Positions 53,222-62,499 of a stretch of DNA of 64,000 nt are shown here, in pieces. The stretch's first letter is position 1; every line of letters starts with the position of its first letter. The notes beneath the pieces are model-generated. The model worked only from the letters and a program-made list of their open reading frames with translations, was not told where the DNA came from and searched no databases. Origin of the DNA: Paraburkholderia monticola (GTDB taxonomy: Bacteria > Pseudomonadota > Gammaproteobacteria > Burkholderiales > Burkholderiaceae). The position numbers were made by a program, and so were the translations under genes. The stretch covers positions 434,001 to 498,000 of the forward strand of contig NZ_LRBG01000022.1 in the NCBI RefSeq assembly GCF_001580545.1, read 5' to 3'.

Positions 53222-53255
53222 GCGCGGCAATCTACAACGAATAAGCAGCATCATG

Positions 53256-53283
53256 AAGCCCTCGGTGATCACCGGGGGCTTTG
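53256..53283 (+). terminator. Intra-operon hairpin between potF and potG
   Basis: AAGCCC-TCGGTG-AT-CACCG-GGGGCTTT forms a stem with a small bulge followed by a short T stretch. It could reduce readthrough so that the binding protein is made in excess. Confidence 0.65.
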
Positions 53284-53312
53284 TTCGTCAAACGCCGGAG
53301 TGAAGCAGCATT

Positions 53313-54482
53313 ATGATGAGTAGTGACCAGCCGGGCGCGCTGGCCGGGACGGCCGTGCCGTCGACGGGCCCGAACGCCGTTACGGGCGACGCAGCCGAGC
53401 AGTTCATCCAGATCGTCGACGTCGTGAAGAAGTTCGGCGAGACTGTCGCGGTCAAAGGCGTCAGCCTGACGGTCAGGAAGGGCGAGCTGTTCGCGCTGCT
53501 CGGCAGTTCGGGCTGCGGCAAGTCCACCTTGCTGCGCATGATGGCAGGGCTCGAAACGGTGAGCTCGGGCAAGATCCTGATCGATGGCGAAGACCTCGCG
53601 CAACTGCCGCCGTATCGCCGGCCGGTCAACATGATGTTCCAGTCGTACGCGCTGTTCCCGCACATGACGGTCGAGGCGAATGTCGCGTTCGGCCTGAAGC
53701 AGGAAGGCGTGCCGAAGGCCGAGCTGAAAGACCGCGTGCACAATGCGCTCGAACTCGTGCAGATGGGCCGCTTCGCGAAGCGCAAGCCGCATCAGCTGTC
53801 GGGCGGCCAGCAGCAGCGCGTCGCGCTGGCGCGTTCGCTCGTCAAGCGGCCGAAGCTCCTGCTCCTCGACGAGCCGATGTCGGCGCTCGACAAGCAGATC
53901 CGCCAGCGCACGCAGATCGAGCTCGTCAACATTCTCGACCAGGTCGGCGTCACCTGCATGATGGTCACGCACGATCAGGAAGAGGCGATGACGATGGCCG
54001 ACCGCCTCGCCGTGATGAGCGAAGGTCAGATCGTGCAGCTCGGCACGCCGCATGAAGTCTACGAGTATCCGAACAGCCGTTTCTCGGCGGAGTTCATCGG
54101 CTCGACCAATCTGTTCGAAGGCCGTACGATCGAGGACGAACCCGATCACGTGTTCATCGAAACGCCGGATCTGCCGTGCCATTTGCACGTCAATCACGGC
54201 ATCACCGGCCCGCTCGGCATGCCGGTCACGATTTCGGTGCGGCCCGAGCGCATCGCGCTCACGCGCAAGCCGCCCGAGGGCGCGTACAACTGGGGCAAGG
54301 GCGTCGTCACGAATATCGCGTACATGGGCGGCTATTCGCTGTATCACGTGAAGCTCGACGGCGGCAAGACCGTGATCGCGAACGTGACGAGCCTCGCGCT
54401 CACCGAGATCGATCCGCCGACCTGGGGCGACGAAGTGTACGTGCGCTGGAGCGCATCGGCCGGCGTGGTGCTGACGTCATGA
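53313..54482 (+). CDS. potG: Polyamine ABC transporter ATP-binding protein
   Basis: 389 residues. Walker A GSSGCGKST, Q-loop MFQSYALFPHMTVEANV, signature LSGGQQQRVALARSLV and Walker B LLLLDEPMSALD are intact, followed by a C-terminal TOBE-type domain. The length is that of PotG/PotA. The stop overlaps the potH start (ATGA). Confidence 0.95.
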   Translation: MMSSDQPGALAGTAVPSTGPNAVTGDAAEQFIQIVDVVKKFGETVAVKGVSLTVRKGELFALLGSSGCGKSTLLRMMAGLETVSSGKILIDGEDLAQLPPYRRPVNMMFQSYALFPHMTVEANVAFGLKQEGVPKAELKDRVHNALELVQMGRFAKRKPHQLSGGQQQRVALARSLVKRPKLLLLDEPMSALDKQIRQRTQIELVNILDQVGVTCMMVTHDQEEAMTMADRLAVMSEGQIVQLGTPHEVYEYPNSRFSAEFIGSTNLFEGRTIEDEPDHVFIETPDLPCHLHVNHGITGPLGMPVTISVRPERIALTRKPPEGAYNWGKGVVTNIAYMGGYSLYHVKLDGGKTVIANVTSLALTEIDPPTWGDEVYVRWSASAGVVLTS

Positions 54483-55411
54483 AAGAAGCGCTTTCCTCGT
54501 TTTTCGGATGGCCGGCGCGGCGCTTGAAGCTCACCGGCCAGACCGCGGTGGTGGCGGGGCCGTTCATCTGGCTGCTGCTGTTTTTCCTCGTGCCGTTCCT
54601 GCTGGTCGTGAAGATCAGCTTCGCCGATTCGCAGCTCGGCATTCCGCCTTACACGCAGATCGTCACCTTCGCGGAAGGCGCGCTGCACATCACGCTCGAT
54701 CTGTCGCACTACGCGTTCTTGCTGACCGACAGCCTGTACTTCGCGACCTATGTGAATTCGGTCGTGGTCGCGGCGATATCGACCGTGCTGTGTTTGCTGA
54801 TCGGCTATCCGATGGCGTACTACATCGCGCGCTCGAATCCGGCCACCCGCAATCTGCTGATGATGGCCGTGATGCTGCCGTTCTGGACGTCGTTCCTGAT
54901 CCGCGTGTACGCATGGATCGGCATTCTGAAGAACAACGGGCTGCTGAACAATTTCCTGATGTCGATCGGGCTGATCCATTCGCCGATCGAGCTGTATCAC
55001 ACGAATACGGCGGTCTATATCGGCATGGTGTATTCGTATCTGCCGTTTCTCGTGATGCCGCTTTACGCGCACCTCGTGAAAATGGACCTGACCTTGCTCG
55101 AGGCCGCGTACGACCTCGGCGCGAAGCCGTGGAAGGCGTTCTGGCAGATCACGTTGCCGCTGTCGAAGAACGGCATCGTCGCGGGCTGCCTGCTGGTGTT
55201 CATTCCGGCGGTCGGCGAATACGTGATTCCTGAGCTGCTCGGGGGCGCCAACACGCTGATGATTGGCCGCGTGATGTGGAATGAGTTCTTCGACAACGCC
55301 GACTGGCCGATGGCGTCCGCCGTCACGTGCGCGATGGTGGTGCTGCTGCTGGTGCCGATGGCGCTGTTCCAGCATGCGCAGGCGAAGGCATTGGAGGAGG
55401 GCCGCCAATGA
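54479..55411 (+). CDS. potH: Polyamine ABC transporter permease PotH
   Basis: 310 residues with six predicted helices and the EAA loop (EAAYDLGAKPWKAFWQITLP). NSVVVAAISTVLCLLIGYPM and MLPFWTSFLIRVYAWIGILK are PotH/PotB-type. ATG at 54479 overlaps potG and the stop overlaps potI. Confidence 0.94.
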   Translation: MKEALSSFFGWPARRLKLTGQTAVVAGPFIWLLLFFLVPFLLVVKISFADSQLGIPPYTQIVTFAEGALHITLDLSHYAFLLTDSLYFATYVNSVVVAAISTVLCLLIGYPMAYYIARSNPATRNLLMMAVMLPFWTSFLIRVYAWIGILKNNGLLNNFLMSIGLIHSPIELYHTNTAVYIGMVYSYLPFLVMPLYAHLVKMDLTLLEAAYDLGAKPWKAFWQITLPLSKNGIVAGCLLVFIPAVGEYVIPELLGGANTLMIGRVMWNEFFDNADWPMASAVTCAMVVLLLVPMALFQHAQAKALEEGRQ

Positions 55412-56226
55412 AGCCGAATCGCATGCTGCAGCTGATCGCTCTGGGCATCGGCTTTCTGTTTCTGTATATCCCGATCGTCAGCCTCGTCGTGTATTCGTTC
55501 AACGAATCGCAACTGGTGACGGTGTGGACGCGCTTTTCGATCCGCTGGTATGTGGCGCTGTTGAGCGACGACGAGCTCATCACGTCGGCGTGGCTGTCGT
55601 TGCGGATCGGCTTGCTGACCGCGTTCGCGTCGGTGATCATCGGTACGTGGGCCGGTTTCGTGCTCGCGCGCATGGGGCGCTTTCGCGGCTTCACGCTGTA
55701 CACCGGCATGATCAATGCGCCGCTGGTGATCCCCGAAGTGATTCAGGGCATTTCGCTGTTGCTGCTGTTCATCGAAATGGCGCGCTGGATCGGTTGGCCG
55801 GCCGAACGCGGCATCTTCACGATCTGGATCGGTCACGTGATGCTGTGCATTTCGTACGTCGCGATCATCGTGCAGTCGCGTGTACGGGAGCTGCATCCGT
55901 CGCTCGAGGAAGCCGCGCTCGACCTCGGCGCGACGCCGTTGCGGGTGTTTTTCTCGGTGACCTTGCCGCTGATCTCGCAGGCGCTGGTGTCGGGCTGGCT
56001 GCTGTCGTTCACGCTGTCGATCGACGACCTCGTGCTGTCCGCGTTCCTGTCCGGTCCCGGTTCGACGACCTTGCCGCTCGTCGTGTTCTCGCGTGTGCGC
56101 CTCGGCCTGAACCCGGAGATGAATGCGCTCGCGACGCTGTTCATCGCGGTCGTCACCGTTGGCGTCGTCGCGGCGAACTTCTTCATGCAGCGCGCGGAAC
56201 GCAAGCGGGCCGTGATGGCGGTTTGA
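55408..56226 (+). CDS. potI: Polyamine ABC transporter permease PotI
   Basis: 272 residues, six helices. IGFLFLYIPIVSLVVYSFNE starts helix 1, and the EAA loop is EEAALDLGATPLRVFFSVTL. SIDDLVLSAFLSGPGSTTLP near the C-terminus is characteristic of PotC/PotI. The ATG at 55408 has GGAGGAGGG upstream. Confidence 0.94.
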   Translation: MKPNRMLQLIALGIGFLFLYIPIVSLVVYSFNESQLVTVWTRFSIRWYVALLSDDELITSAWLSLRIGLLTAFASVIIGTWAGFVLARMGRFRGFTLYTGMINAPLVIPEVIQGISLLLLFIEMARWIGWPAERGIFTIWIGHVMLCISYVAIIVQSRVRELHPSLEEAALDLGATPLRVFFSVTLPLISQALVSGWLLSFTLSIDDLVLSAFLSGPGSTTLPLVVFSRVRLGLNPEMNALATLFIAVVTVGVVAANFFMQRAERKRAVMAV

Positions 56227-56295
56227 GGCGTCGCGCCTGCTCGAACCACCTGATCGAACCATGACTCGCGGTCTTCACTTCTTGCGACGAGCGCC

Positions 56296-56415
56296 ATGAT
56301 CGCGTCCCTTCTGCAGGTGCTGGACTGGGAGCCGCTTTATCGGCTGTGGGAACTGATCGTGATGATCGTGAAGTTTCTGTGGGAGCTGTTGCAGCTGCTG
56401 GGCGGCGGCGGGTAG
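56296..56415 (+). CDS. Possible 39-aa hydrophobic small protein
   Basis: ATG 56296 to TAG 56413-56415. It begins MIASLLQVLDWEPLYRLWEL and continues with a hydrophobic helix (IVMIVKFLWELLQLL) and a GGGG end. It could be a small membrane protein in the wake of potI. There is only a weak binding site (GACGAG), so evidence is limited to amphipathic character and position. Confidence 0.4.
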   Translation: MIASLLQVLDWEPLYRLWELIVMIVKFLWELLQLLGGGG

Positions 56416-56448
56416 TGCATGGGCCAGCCCGCGAACGGGTCAGCCGAC

Positions 56449-57939
56449 TCAACGCGCGAAGCGATAATCCTGTGGCCGCACGCGCCGCGTACGTTTGCGA
56501 AAGCTGAACGTGAAGCCTGGCCAGATCGCGGTGACCTTGCCGCTCCGGGTCTGATAGTAGCTATGGCAGCCCGTCGTCCACACCGCGTGCTGCATCTCCT
56601 GCTGCAGGCGCGCGTTGAAATCGCGCTGCACGTCGGCGCGCAGCGTCATCGTGCGGGCGTTCTGCTTGCGCAGCACGCGCAGACAATCGACGATGTAGCG
56701 CAGCTGCGACTCGATCATGTAGATCATCGAGTTATGGCCGAGCGCCGTGTTCGGGCCGGCGATCATGAAGAAGTTCGGGAAGTTCGCGATGCTCGTGCCG
56801 AGATAGGCCTCGGGCCCATCGCGCAGCCATAGCGCGCTGAGGTCGCTGCCATCGAGGCCGGTCACTTCGAACGGCGCGCGCACGTCGTTGACCTGGAAGC
56901 CGGTGCCGCAGATGATCGCATCCGCGCGGTGATGCACGCCGTCGTCCGTCACGATGCCATCCGCGACGATTTCGCGAATCCCGCTCGTCACGACCTCGAC
57001 GTTCGGCTGACAGACGGCCGGGTAATAGTCGCTCGACAGCAGCACGCGCTTGCAGCCGAGAAGGTAGTTCGGCGTGAGCTTCGCGCGCAGCGCCGGGTCC
57101 TTGACGCGTCGCGCCAGATAGCTGAGGCCGAACTTCATCGGCCTCTTCATCAGCTTCGGATTGACGACGAACGCGACCCCGCGCGATTCGAGCTGCCAAT
57201 AGATCGCACTGCGTACGAACCGCTGCGTGAACGGCAACGTGCGAAAGAGCCACTGCGCGCGCGGGCCGATCGGCTTGTCGCGCTTGGGCATCACCCACGG
57301 CGCGGTGCGCTGGAACAGGTCCAGATGCGCGACGCGCGGCTGGATTTTCGGCACGAACTGGATCGCGCTCGCGCCGGTGCCGATCACCGCGACGCGTTTG
57401 CCGTCGAGCGGATAGGCGTGATCCCAGCGCGCCGAATGGAACAGCTTGCCCTCGAACCGTTCGAGACCGGCGATGCGCGGCAGCGCCGGACGCGACAGCG
57501 GACCGCTCGCGGCGATCAGCACGTCGGCCTCGATGGTTTCCCGCGCGCCGTTCGTGTCGAGGTCGACCAGCCAGATCTGCCGCGCTTCGTCGAAGCGCGC
57601 GGCGCTGACCTTCGCGTTGCAGCGCACATAGCGATCGACGTCGTACTTGCGCGCGCAGTGCTGCAGATACGCGAGAATTTCGGCTTGACTGCTGAACGCG
57701 CGCGACCACGCCGGATTCGCCTCGAACGAAAACGAATAGAGATGCGAGGGGACATCGCAGGCAGCGCCTGGATAGGTATTGTCGCGCCACGTGCCGCCGA
57801 TGCCGCTCGCGGCCTCGTAGACCGTAAACGACGTGATGCCCATCTGCTGCAGATGGATCGCCATGCCGATCCCGGCAAAGCCACTGCCGACGATCGCAAT
57901 GCGCGGCGAGGCGGATGAAGCGGAGGAGGCGGACGTCAC
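56449..57939 (-). CDS. Flavin-containing monooxygenase, Baeyer-Villiger type
   Basis: About 496 residues from the GTG at 57939. It has the first Rossmann motif GSGFAGIGMAIHLQQMG, GGTWRDNTYPGAACDVPSHL, the Baeyer-Villiger fingerprint FEGKLFHSARWDH (FxGxxxHxxxWD), the NADPH motif VIGTGASAIQF, and the late ICGTGFQVND. Enzymes with this set oxidise ketones to esters or lactones, or hydroxylate heteroatoms. The reading frame also reaches a GTG at 57996, which would add a non-conserved front. It is divergent from a TetR gene that probably controls it. Confidence 0.92.
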   Translation of the reverse strand: MTSASSASSASPRIAIVGSGFAGIGMAIHLQQMGITSFTVYEAASGIGGTWRDNTYPGAACDVPSHLYSFSFEANPAWSRAFSSQAEILAYLQHCARKYDVDRYVRCNAKVSAARFDEARQIWLVDLDTNGARETIEADVLIAASGPLSRPALPRIAGLERFEGKLFHSARWDHAYPLDGKRVAVIGTGASAIQFVPKIQPRVAHLDLFQRTAPWVMPKRDKPIGPRAQWLFRTLPFTQRFVRSAIYWQLESRGVAFVVNPKLMKRPMKFGLSYLARRVKDPALRAKLTPNYLLGCKRVLLSSDYYPAVCQPNVEVVTSGIREIVADGIVTDDGVHHRADAIICGTGFQVNDVRAPFEVTGLDGSDLSALWLRDGPEAYLGTSIANFPNFFMIAGPNTALGHNSMIYMIESQLRYIVDCLRVLRKQNARTMTLRADVQRDFNARLQQEMQHAVWTTGCHSYYQTRSGKVTAIWPGFTFSFRKRTRRVRPQDYRFAR

Positions 57940-58009
57940 GATGGTCTCCGGCAGGGGCGAAAGCGGCGGGTGAAGCGAGGGTAGACAACTGTACACATCG
58001 CGTCAAGAT

Positions 58010-58033
58010 CGTTTAGAGTGCACTGATTAAACG
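58010..58033. promoter_or_regulatory. Operator-like dyad between the monooxygenase and TetR genes
   Basis: CGTTTA (58010-58015) is the inverse of TAAACG (58028-58033), with the palindrome AGTGCACT (58017-58024) inside. It lies in the short divergent region, where a TetR repressor would control both genes. Confidence 0.55.
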
Positions 58034-58046
58034 TGTCTTCCGCGCG

Positions 58047-58730
58047 ATGATTGAAAGCACGATGACCACCGTTCCCGACGCAGCCTCCGTCGCCGACGCG
58101 GAGTTGCCGCCAGGCAAGCGCAAGCTGATCGAAGCTGCGTTGCGGCTGACCGCCGGCGGCCGCAGTTTCGCGAGCCTCGGCTTGCGCGAGCTCGCGCGTG
58201 AGGCCGGGCTCAATCCGAACACGTTCTACCGCCATTTCAGCGCGCTCGACGAACTCGCGCGCGAAGCCGTCGCCTCGGTGAGCCGGCGGCTTCGGCCGAT
58301 GCTGCGGCGCGAGCGCTGGCTTGCCGCGCACGACGAGGCGCAAGGCGTGCCGCGGCGCGCATGCGTCGCGTTCTTCGCGTTTGCGCTCGCGAACCGCGAG
58401 GCGTTTCTGAGCGCGCTTGCCGAATACCACGGCACCTCGCCGGCATTGCGCGAAGCGGTGCGGGCAAATCTGCACGAGGTGTCGGCGGAAATGGCGGACG
58501 ACGTCGTGCAGCTCGAGCTGATGCCGCGACTCGCGCGCGAAACCGTCGACGAAGTCTGCACGCAGATCGTGCTGCAACTCTTTCATCTATCCGCCGAATA
58601 TCTCGACGCGAATGCCGCACGCCGTGACGCGTTGATCGATTACGCGGAGCGTTTCATCGTGCGTCTATTTGCGGGAGCGGCCGTGCTCGCGCAGCACGAG
58701 GGCAGCGCGGCGGAGTCTGCGCGGGCGTGA
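58047..58730 (+). CDS. TetR-family transcriptional regulator
   Basis: 227 residues. The N-terminal DNA-binding domain is KLIEAALRLTAGGRSFASLG followed by LRELAREAGLNPNTFYRHFS. The C-terminal ligand domain is helical (ACVAFFAFALANREAFLSAL). The family pattern near RELAREAGLNPNTFYRHF resembles FabR-like repressors. Start ATG 58047, or MTTVPD at 58062. It is transcribed away from the monooxygenase. Confidence 0.9.
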   Translation: MIESTMTTVPDAASVADAELPPGKRKLIEAALRLTAGGRSFASLGLRELAREAGLNPNTFYRHFSALDELAREAVASVSRRLRPMLRRERWLAAHDEAQGVPRRACVAFFAFALANREAFLSALAEYHGTSPALREAVRANLHEVSAEMADDVVQLELMPRLARETVDEVCTQIVLQLFHLSAEYLDANAARRDALIDYAERFIVRLFAGAAVLAQHEGSAAESARA

Positions 58731-58761
58731 GGTCAGCGCCGGCGCAATGCAAAACCGGCAG

Positions 58762-58797
58762 ACAAAAAAACAGGCCCCGTGCAGGAGCCTGTCTTTT
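58762..58797. terminator. Bidirectional terminator-like hairpin
   Basis: ACAGGC (58770-58775) pairs with GCCTGT (58787-58792), with an A run before and TTTT after. It separates the convergent TetR gene and the TPR gene. Confidence 0.65.
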
Positions 58798-58829
58798 GAA
58801 GTGCAGCGGAAACTGACGATGTGGATCGC

Positions 58830-60008
58830 TCAGGTATCGGTCCAGCCACCGGAATCGTCGTTGCTGCCCATGTCGATGCCACCGCCGCCGTTGTCGGTCC
58901 AGTCGTTCGAACCCTGACCGAAGTCGAGGCCGCCGCCGTTGCCAGCGTCGTTGCCGCGACGGCGCAGTTCGTCGTCGTCGACGATCACGTCGCGTTCCAC
59001 GACACGGTCACGCCCGTGGCTCAGCGCTTCGCCAAGCAGCACGCCGGTCAGCAGACCGCCCATGCCGCCACCCATGCCACCGCCTTGCTGGACGATGACC
59101 TGCGGCTGCTGCTGATACGGACCCTGCTGCGGATAAGGCGGCTGCGGGCTGCCGAAGCGTTCGGCTTCCTGTGCGTACGACGATTGGCCGGTCGCCACGG
59201 ACGCGGCGGCCGGATCGGGCCGGCCGTCGGCGCGAGCGCGCAGGCTGGCGATACGCTGGTCGAACTCGTCGAGTGCATAGGGTGGCAACGGATTCTTGCC
59301 GTTCGACAGCGTTTCGACGGCGCCGCGCAACTGCTCTTCAGTCGCTTCGACGTCCTTCTCGAGCAACTCGTGACCCGGCGCGGTGGACAGCTTCACGTCG
59401 AGCTTGAGCGAGCGCACGGTGTTGAGCATCTCGGTCGCGCGCTTCAATTGCGCACGACGATCCTCGTCGGCGCGCGTATCTTCCTGGCTGCGCGCGCGGC
59501 GCAAAGTCCAGCGCAGCACGAGCGCGATCGCCGCGATCAGAACAATGATACCGATCCACATACCTACCCCCGGACCATGCCGTAGTTGCGCTTGTGACGC
59601 CATCGCCGACTGTTGCTGCACAGCAGGCGCATTCTGCTGCGCGAACGGATTCGCGGCGTGACGGGTAACGTTGCCGCCCGCGCGTTGCGCGTCGCTGCGC
59701 AGGCGCGCTTCGGTTTGCGCGAAACGGCTCGGGTCGGTGAAGCGGATCTGCGGGTCGATCGTCTTCGCCTGTTGCAGCTGCGCGAGCGCCTCGGCGGAAC
59801 GACCTTCACGATCGAGCACCTGGGCGTACAGATAGTGCGCGCGAGCGTTGTTCGGATGGGCCTGCAATACCTCGGTGAGGCCGGCGTCGGCCTGCTGCCA
59901 GTTGCCCTGCGACATCGCCGATTCGATCTGCTGAGCCGTCGGCACCGCGAACGCCGCGGCCGACACCAGCAGCAGCGAAGCGAAAGCCGTTGCGAAAAGT
60001 TTTTTCAT
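58830..60008 (-). CDS. TPR-containing membrane protein, 392 aa
   Basis: A signal sequence (MKKLFATAFASLLLVSAAAF) precedes a TPR-like helical region (ANWQQADAGLTEVLQAHPNN-like, then ARAHYLYAQVLDREGRSAEA, residues ~25-80). One transmembrane helix lies at ~150-168 (MWIGIIVLIAAIALVLRWTL). The rest is cytoplasmic, ending in a Gly/Asn/Asp-rich tail (GGGIDMGSNDDSGGW). It lies next to a PspA-family gene on the same strand, which hints at an envelope-stress role. No enzyme motif was found. Confidence 0.8.
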   Translation of the reverse strand: MKKLFATAFASLLLVSAAAFAVPTAQQIESAMSQGNWQQADAGLTEVLQAHPNNARAHYLYAQVLDREGRSAEALAQLQQAKTIDPQIRFTDPSRFAQTEARLRSDAQRAGGNVTRHAANPFAQQNAPAVQQQSAMASQAQLRHGPGVGMWIGIIVLIAAIALVLRWTLRRARSQEDTRADEDRRAQLKRATEMLNTVRSLKLDVKLSTAPGHELLEKDVEATEEQLRGAVETLSNGKNPLPPYALDEFDQRIASLRARADGRPDPAAASVATGQSSYAQEAERFGSPQPPYPQQGPYQQQPQVIVQQGGGMGGGMGGLLTGVLLGEALSHGRDRVVERDVIVDDDELRRRGNDAGNGGGLDFGQGSNDWTDNGGGGIDMGSNDDSGGWTDT

Positions 60009-60171
60009 TTGCGGACCGGGCGCGCTGCGCCCGTCTCCATCAGTCGATTGCGGTGGCTGCTTGTGGCGGCCGGTATGCCGGTGCGCTCAGCCGCGAGCGC
60101 ACCGACATGTACTGCTACTGCTACTACTGTCGCGATTGCGGCGTGTACCTCACGGTACACCTCTCCCGCAT

Positions 60172-60852
60172 TTATTGGGCCGGTGTATTGAGCTGCTTTT
60201 TCAGCGCTTCGAGGCGATCGTCGACGGAAGGCCCGCGGTTCAGGTCGGCGAGCTTGTCGTCGAGCGCCTTGCCGGTTTTCTCGTCGGCGGAGTTCAGACG
60301 TGCGTCCGAACGCGCGTTCGACAGCGCGACCTTGTCTTCGAGCTTCTGGAAATCCTCGGACAGGTTCTTGCCGCCGATGCCGCCGAGCGCCGTGGCCGCG
60401 ACATCTTTCGCCTGCGCGATCTGCTGCTTGGCCTGCAGGATATTCGAGCGCGCGTTCAGGTCGTTGCGGCGCGTGCGCATGTCGTCGATCTGGCTCTTCA
60501 GTTGCGCGACCGACGGCTCCAGCGAAGTCAGTTCCTTCGTCAGCGCATCGCGTTCGGCTTCGGCCGTGGCCTGCGCGCTGAGCGCTTCACGCGCGAGCGC
60601 TTCGTCGCCGGACTGCAGCGCGCGGCGGGCGCCGTCTTCATACTTCTTCGCCTTGTCCGCGGCAACATCGCGCTTGCTTTGCTGAGTGGCGACCTGCGCC
60701 TGAATCTCGATCAGCGAGTTTTCGGCCTTGCCGATGCTGTCGTCGAGTTCGCGCACGATCTGGCGCGAGTCGCGCGATGGATCCTGCACCGAGTCGGCCG
60801 CATCGTTTAGAAGACCTTTGACGGTGCGCGAAATGCTGTCAAAAAGCGACAT
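60172..60852 (-). CDS. PspA/IM30-family protein
   Basis: 226 residues, almost entirely coiled coil (RELDDSIGKAENSLIEIQAQ; EALSAQATAEAERDALTKEL; LEPSVAQLKSQIDDM), as in PspA and Vipp1. It starts MSLFDSISRTVKGLLNDAAD with the amphipathic membrane-binding helix. These proteins form rods or rings that stabilise the inner membrane. It is read ahead of the TPR membrane protein (164-base gap), so they may work together. Confidence 0.9.
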   Translation of the reverse strand: MSLFDSISRTVKGLLNDAADSVQDPSRDSRQIVRELDDSIGKAENSLIEIQAQVATQQSKRDVAADKAKKYEDGARRALQSGDEALAREALSAQATAEAERDALTKELTSLEPSVAQLKSQIDDMRTRRNDLNARSNILQAKQQIAQAKDVAATALGGIGGKNLSEDFQKLEDKVALSNARSDARLNSADEKTGKALDDKLADLNRGPSVDDRLEALKKQLNTPAQ

Positions 60853-61312
60853 GAAAACCTCCAGAGAATGTAAGCGGCGCCGACGATGCGTGCACGCCTG
60901 ACTGCCTTGAACTACTGCTACTTTACGCCGCCGCCGCGCGCGTTGCGCAACGTTCGGACCGGAGTTCGGGACGGACTTGCCAATTGCAATAGCGCGGAGC
61001 GTTTTTGTTGGGGCGCAATGCCGGATCGAGGTTGGTGTAGATGATGGAAAGCCGCGACGGGTATGGACTTGACGGCGGATATTACACCATCGGCTGTCTT
61101 AAAGATGGCTTAAACGATGGGGCTGTCCGAGGATGCGCGCGATGCGGAAAAAGCCACTGTTTGCGCGGGTTCGCTGGCGATATCGAACGGCGATTCACGC
61201 GCATGTCACTGATGTAACGATATGCAACAGCAGGCGCGTTGCATGCCTTTGACCAGACGCTCGAACGCGATGATCGCGGCTCGATGAACGGTAACTTTCC
61301 GTCACGCCGCAG
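60853..61312. other. Intergenic region upstream of pspA-like gene
   Basis: 460 bases without a supported gene; promoter of the PspA-family unit is expected here, on the minus strand. I see no clear sigma-54 or other specific element. Confidence 0.45.
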
Positions 61313-61939
61313 TCACGCGTAGCGGCTGCCTTCGGGGCTGGGATCGCCGTCGGGTTCGTCGTCTTCGGCGGCCTTGTCGGCGCTGCGGCGCTTCAACGAG
61401 TTGCGCAGACGCCCCGGCTGCCGTTTCGACGCCGCATGGTCGATGGCGTCCGCTTCCGCGTTTTCCGCGTTTTCGGCGGCTCGCGCTGCCGTCAGACGCG
61501 CGACGGCTTCGGCCGTGGCCGCGGCCTGTTCGTCCTGCTCGGCCGCGAGCGCGGCGGCGACGCCCGCGGGAAGCAGAGGAGCGGGGGGCTGATCGGCATC
61601 CGTCGCCCCCGCGGCCGCGTCGGACGCAGCGGTGTTGCCAGGCGCATCCGCGCGATCAGTCTCGTGCGCCTGCAACGACACCGGCAGCGTGGCACGTGCA
61701 TGACGCGTCCCGCGCGCGACGCGCTGCAGCGCCGCGTTCAGCGCATCGGGCGCGCGCGGCGCGCGCAGCCGGTCGACGATACTCGCGGCCTTGACCTGCT
61801 CGCTGGTCGCGCCGAAGCTCAGCACCGCGCGGCGCATCAGTTCGCTGACGCTGATGCCCAGATCCTCCGCGGTCGCGGTGATCGCACGTTTCTGCGCGGT
61901 CGTGACGAATACGACGATGCGCTCGCTGGGCTTGGACAT
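61313..61939 (-). CDS. Ribbon-helix-helix-like protein with long disordered tail
   Basis: 208 residues. The first 50 (RIVVFVTTAQKRAITATAED, then LGISVSELMRRAVLSFG) look like a ribbon-helix-helix DNA-binding fold similar to Arc/MobC-type proteins. The remaining ~150 residues are Ala/Asp/Glu-rich and low complexity. I chose the ATG at 61939 because the frame upstream (to 62083) is Arg/Pro-rich and non-conserved. It is probably a chromosomal DNA-binding protein of unknown role. Confidence 0.7.
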   Translation of the reverse strand: MSKPSERIVVFVTTAQKRAITATAEDLGISVSELMRRAVLSFGATSEQVKAASIVDRLRAPRAPDALNAALQRVARGTRHARATLPVSLQAHETDRADAPGNTAASDAAAGATDADQPPAPLLPAGVAAALAAEQDEQAAATAEAVARLTAARAAENAENAEADAIDHAASKRQPGRLRNSLKRRSADKAAEDDEPDGDPSPEGSRYA

Positions 61940-62499
61940 GATCGCCTCGCAGTCTTGTTGGCATGGGCGGGCCGGCGCGTGGCTCCGGATACGGTGTCGG
62001 AACGCGTCTTCGGAACTGCCTTTGGAATCCGCCGCTGGGTCCCCGTCGCTCGCATCGAGGGACGCTCGCGCGGGGTTCATCATATGACGAGTTGCGCCGC
62101 CACGGAACAGGCGCGGCGCGAAAATCCCGTGACATCAATGAGTTGTAGTGTTTGCGGGCGGTTTGTCCACAAACCTTTCAACAGAAAATGTTGATAACCC
62201 CGCATAAGCCGCGCTTCGCGCGCACGCTGCGCCGCAGGTTGCGCGAAATTACAGACCCTTACTGGAAAAAGGCGGTCGGCGAAGGGAATTCTTACAAAAA
62301 AACTGCGTTGGAGCGCGGCCGATTTCTTTAAAATGCGCTGTTACGTTGCGCCGGACATGGTCCGAGGCGTGCCGTGCGGCCGGCCGGGGGCAAGGTCCGC
62401 AGGGCGACGTACGTCCCGGCCAGGATGTCGAACACGACCCATGCGCGCGCCGCGAGCGCGTGCAGACAGGCGCGCAGTTGCGGGCCCAATATTCCAGTC
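61940..62499. other. Intergenic region upstream of mrcA
   Basis: 560 bases between the divergent RHH-like and PBP1A genes. A perfect dyad GGTTTGT-CC-ACAAACC occupies 62160-62175 and could be an operator for the RHH-like protein. TTTAAAAT at 62327-62334 may be a -10 for mrcA. No gene is supported. Confidence 0.45.

Noticed and set aside
62160..62175. TTGTCCACA as a DnaA box / replication origin
   Set aside because: A single copy within a perfect dyad and no cluster, dnaA or AT-rich unwinding region; more likely an operator.
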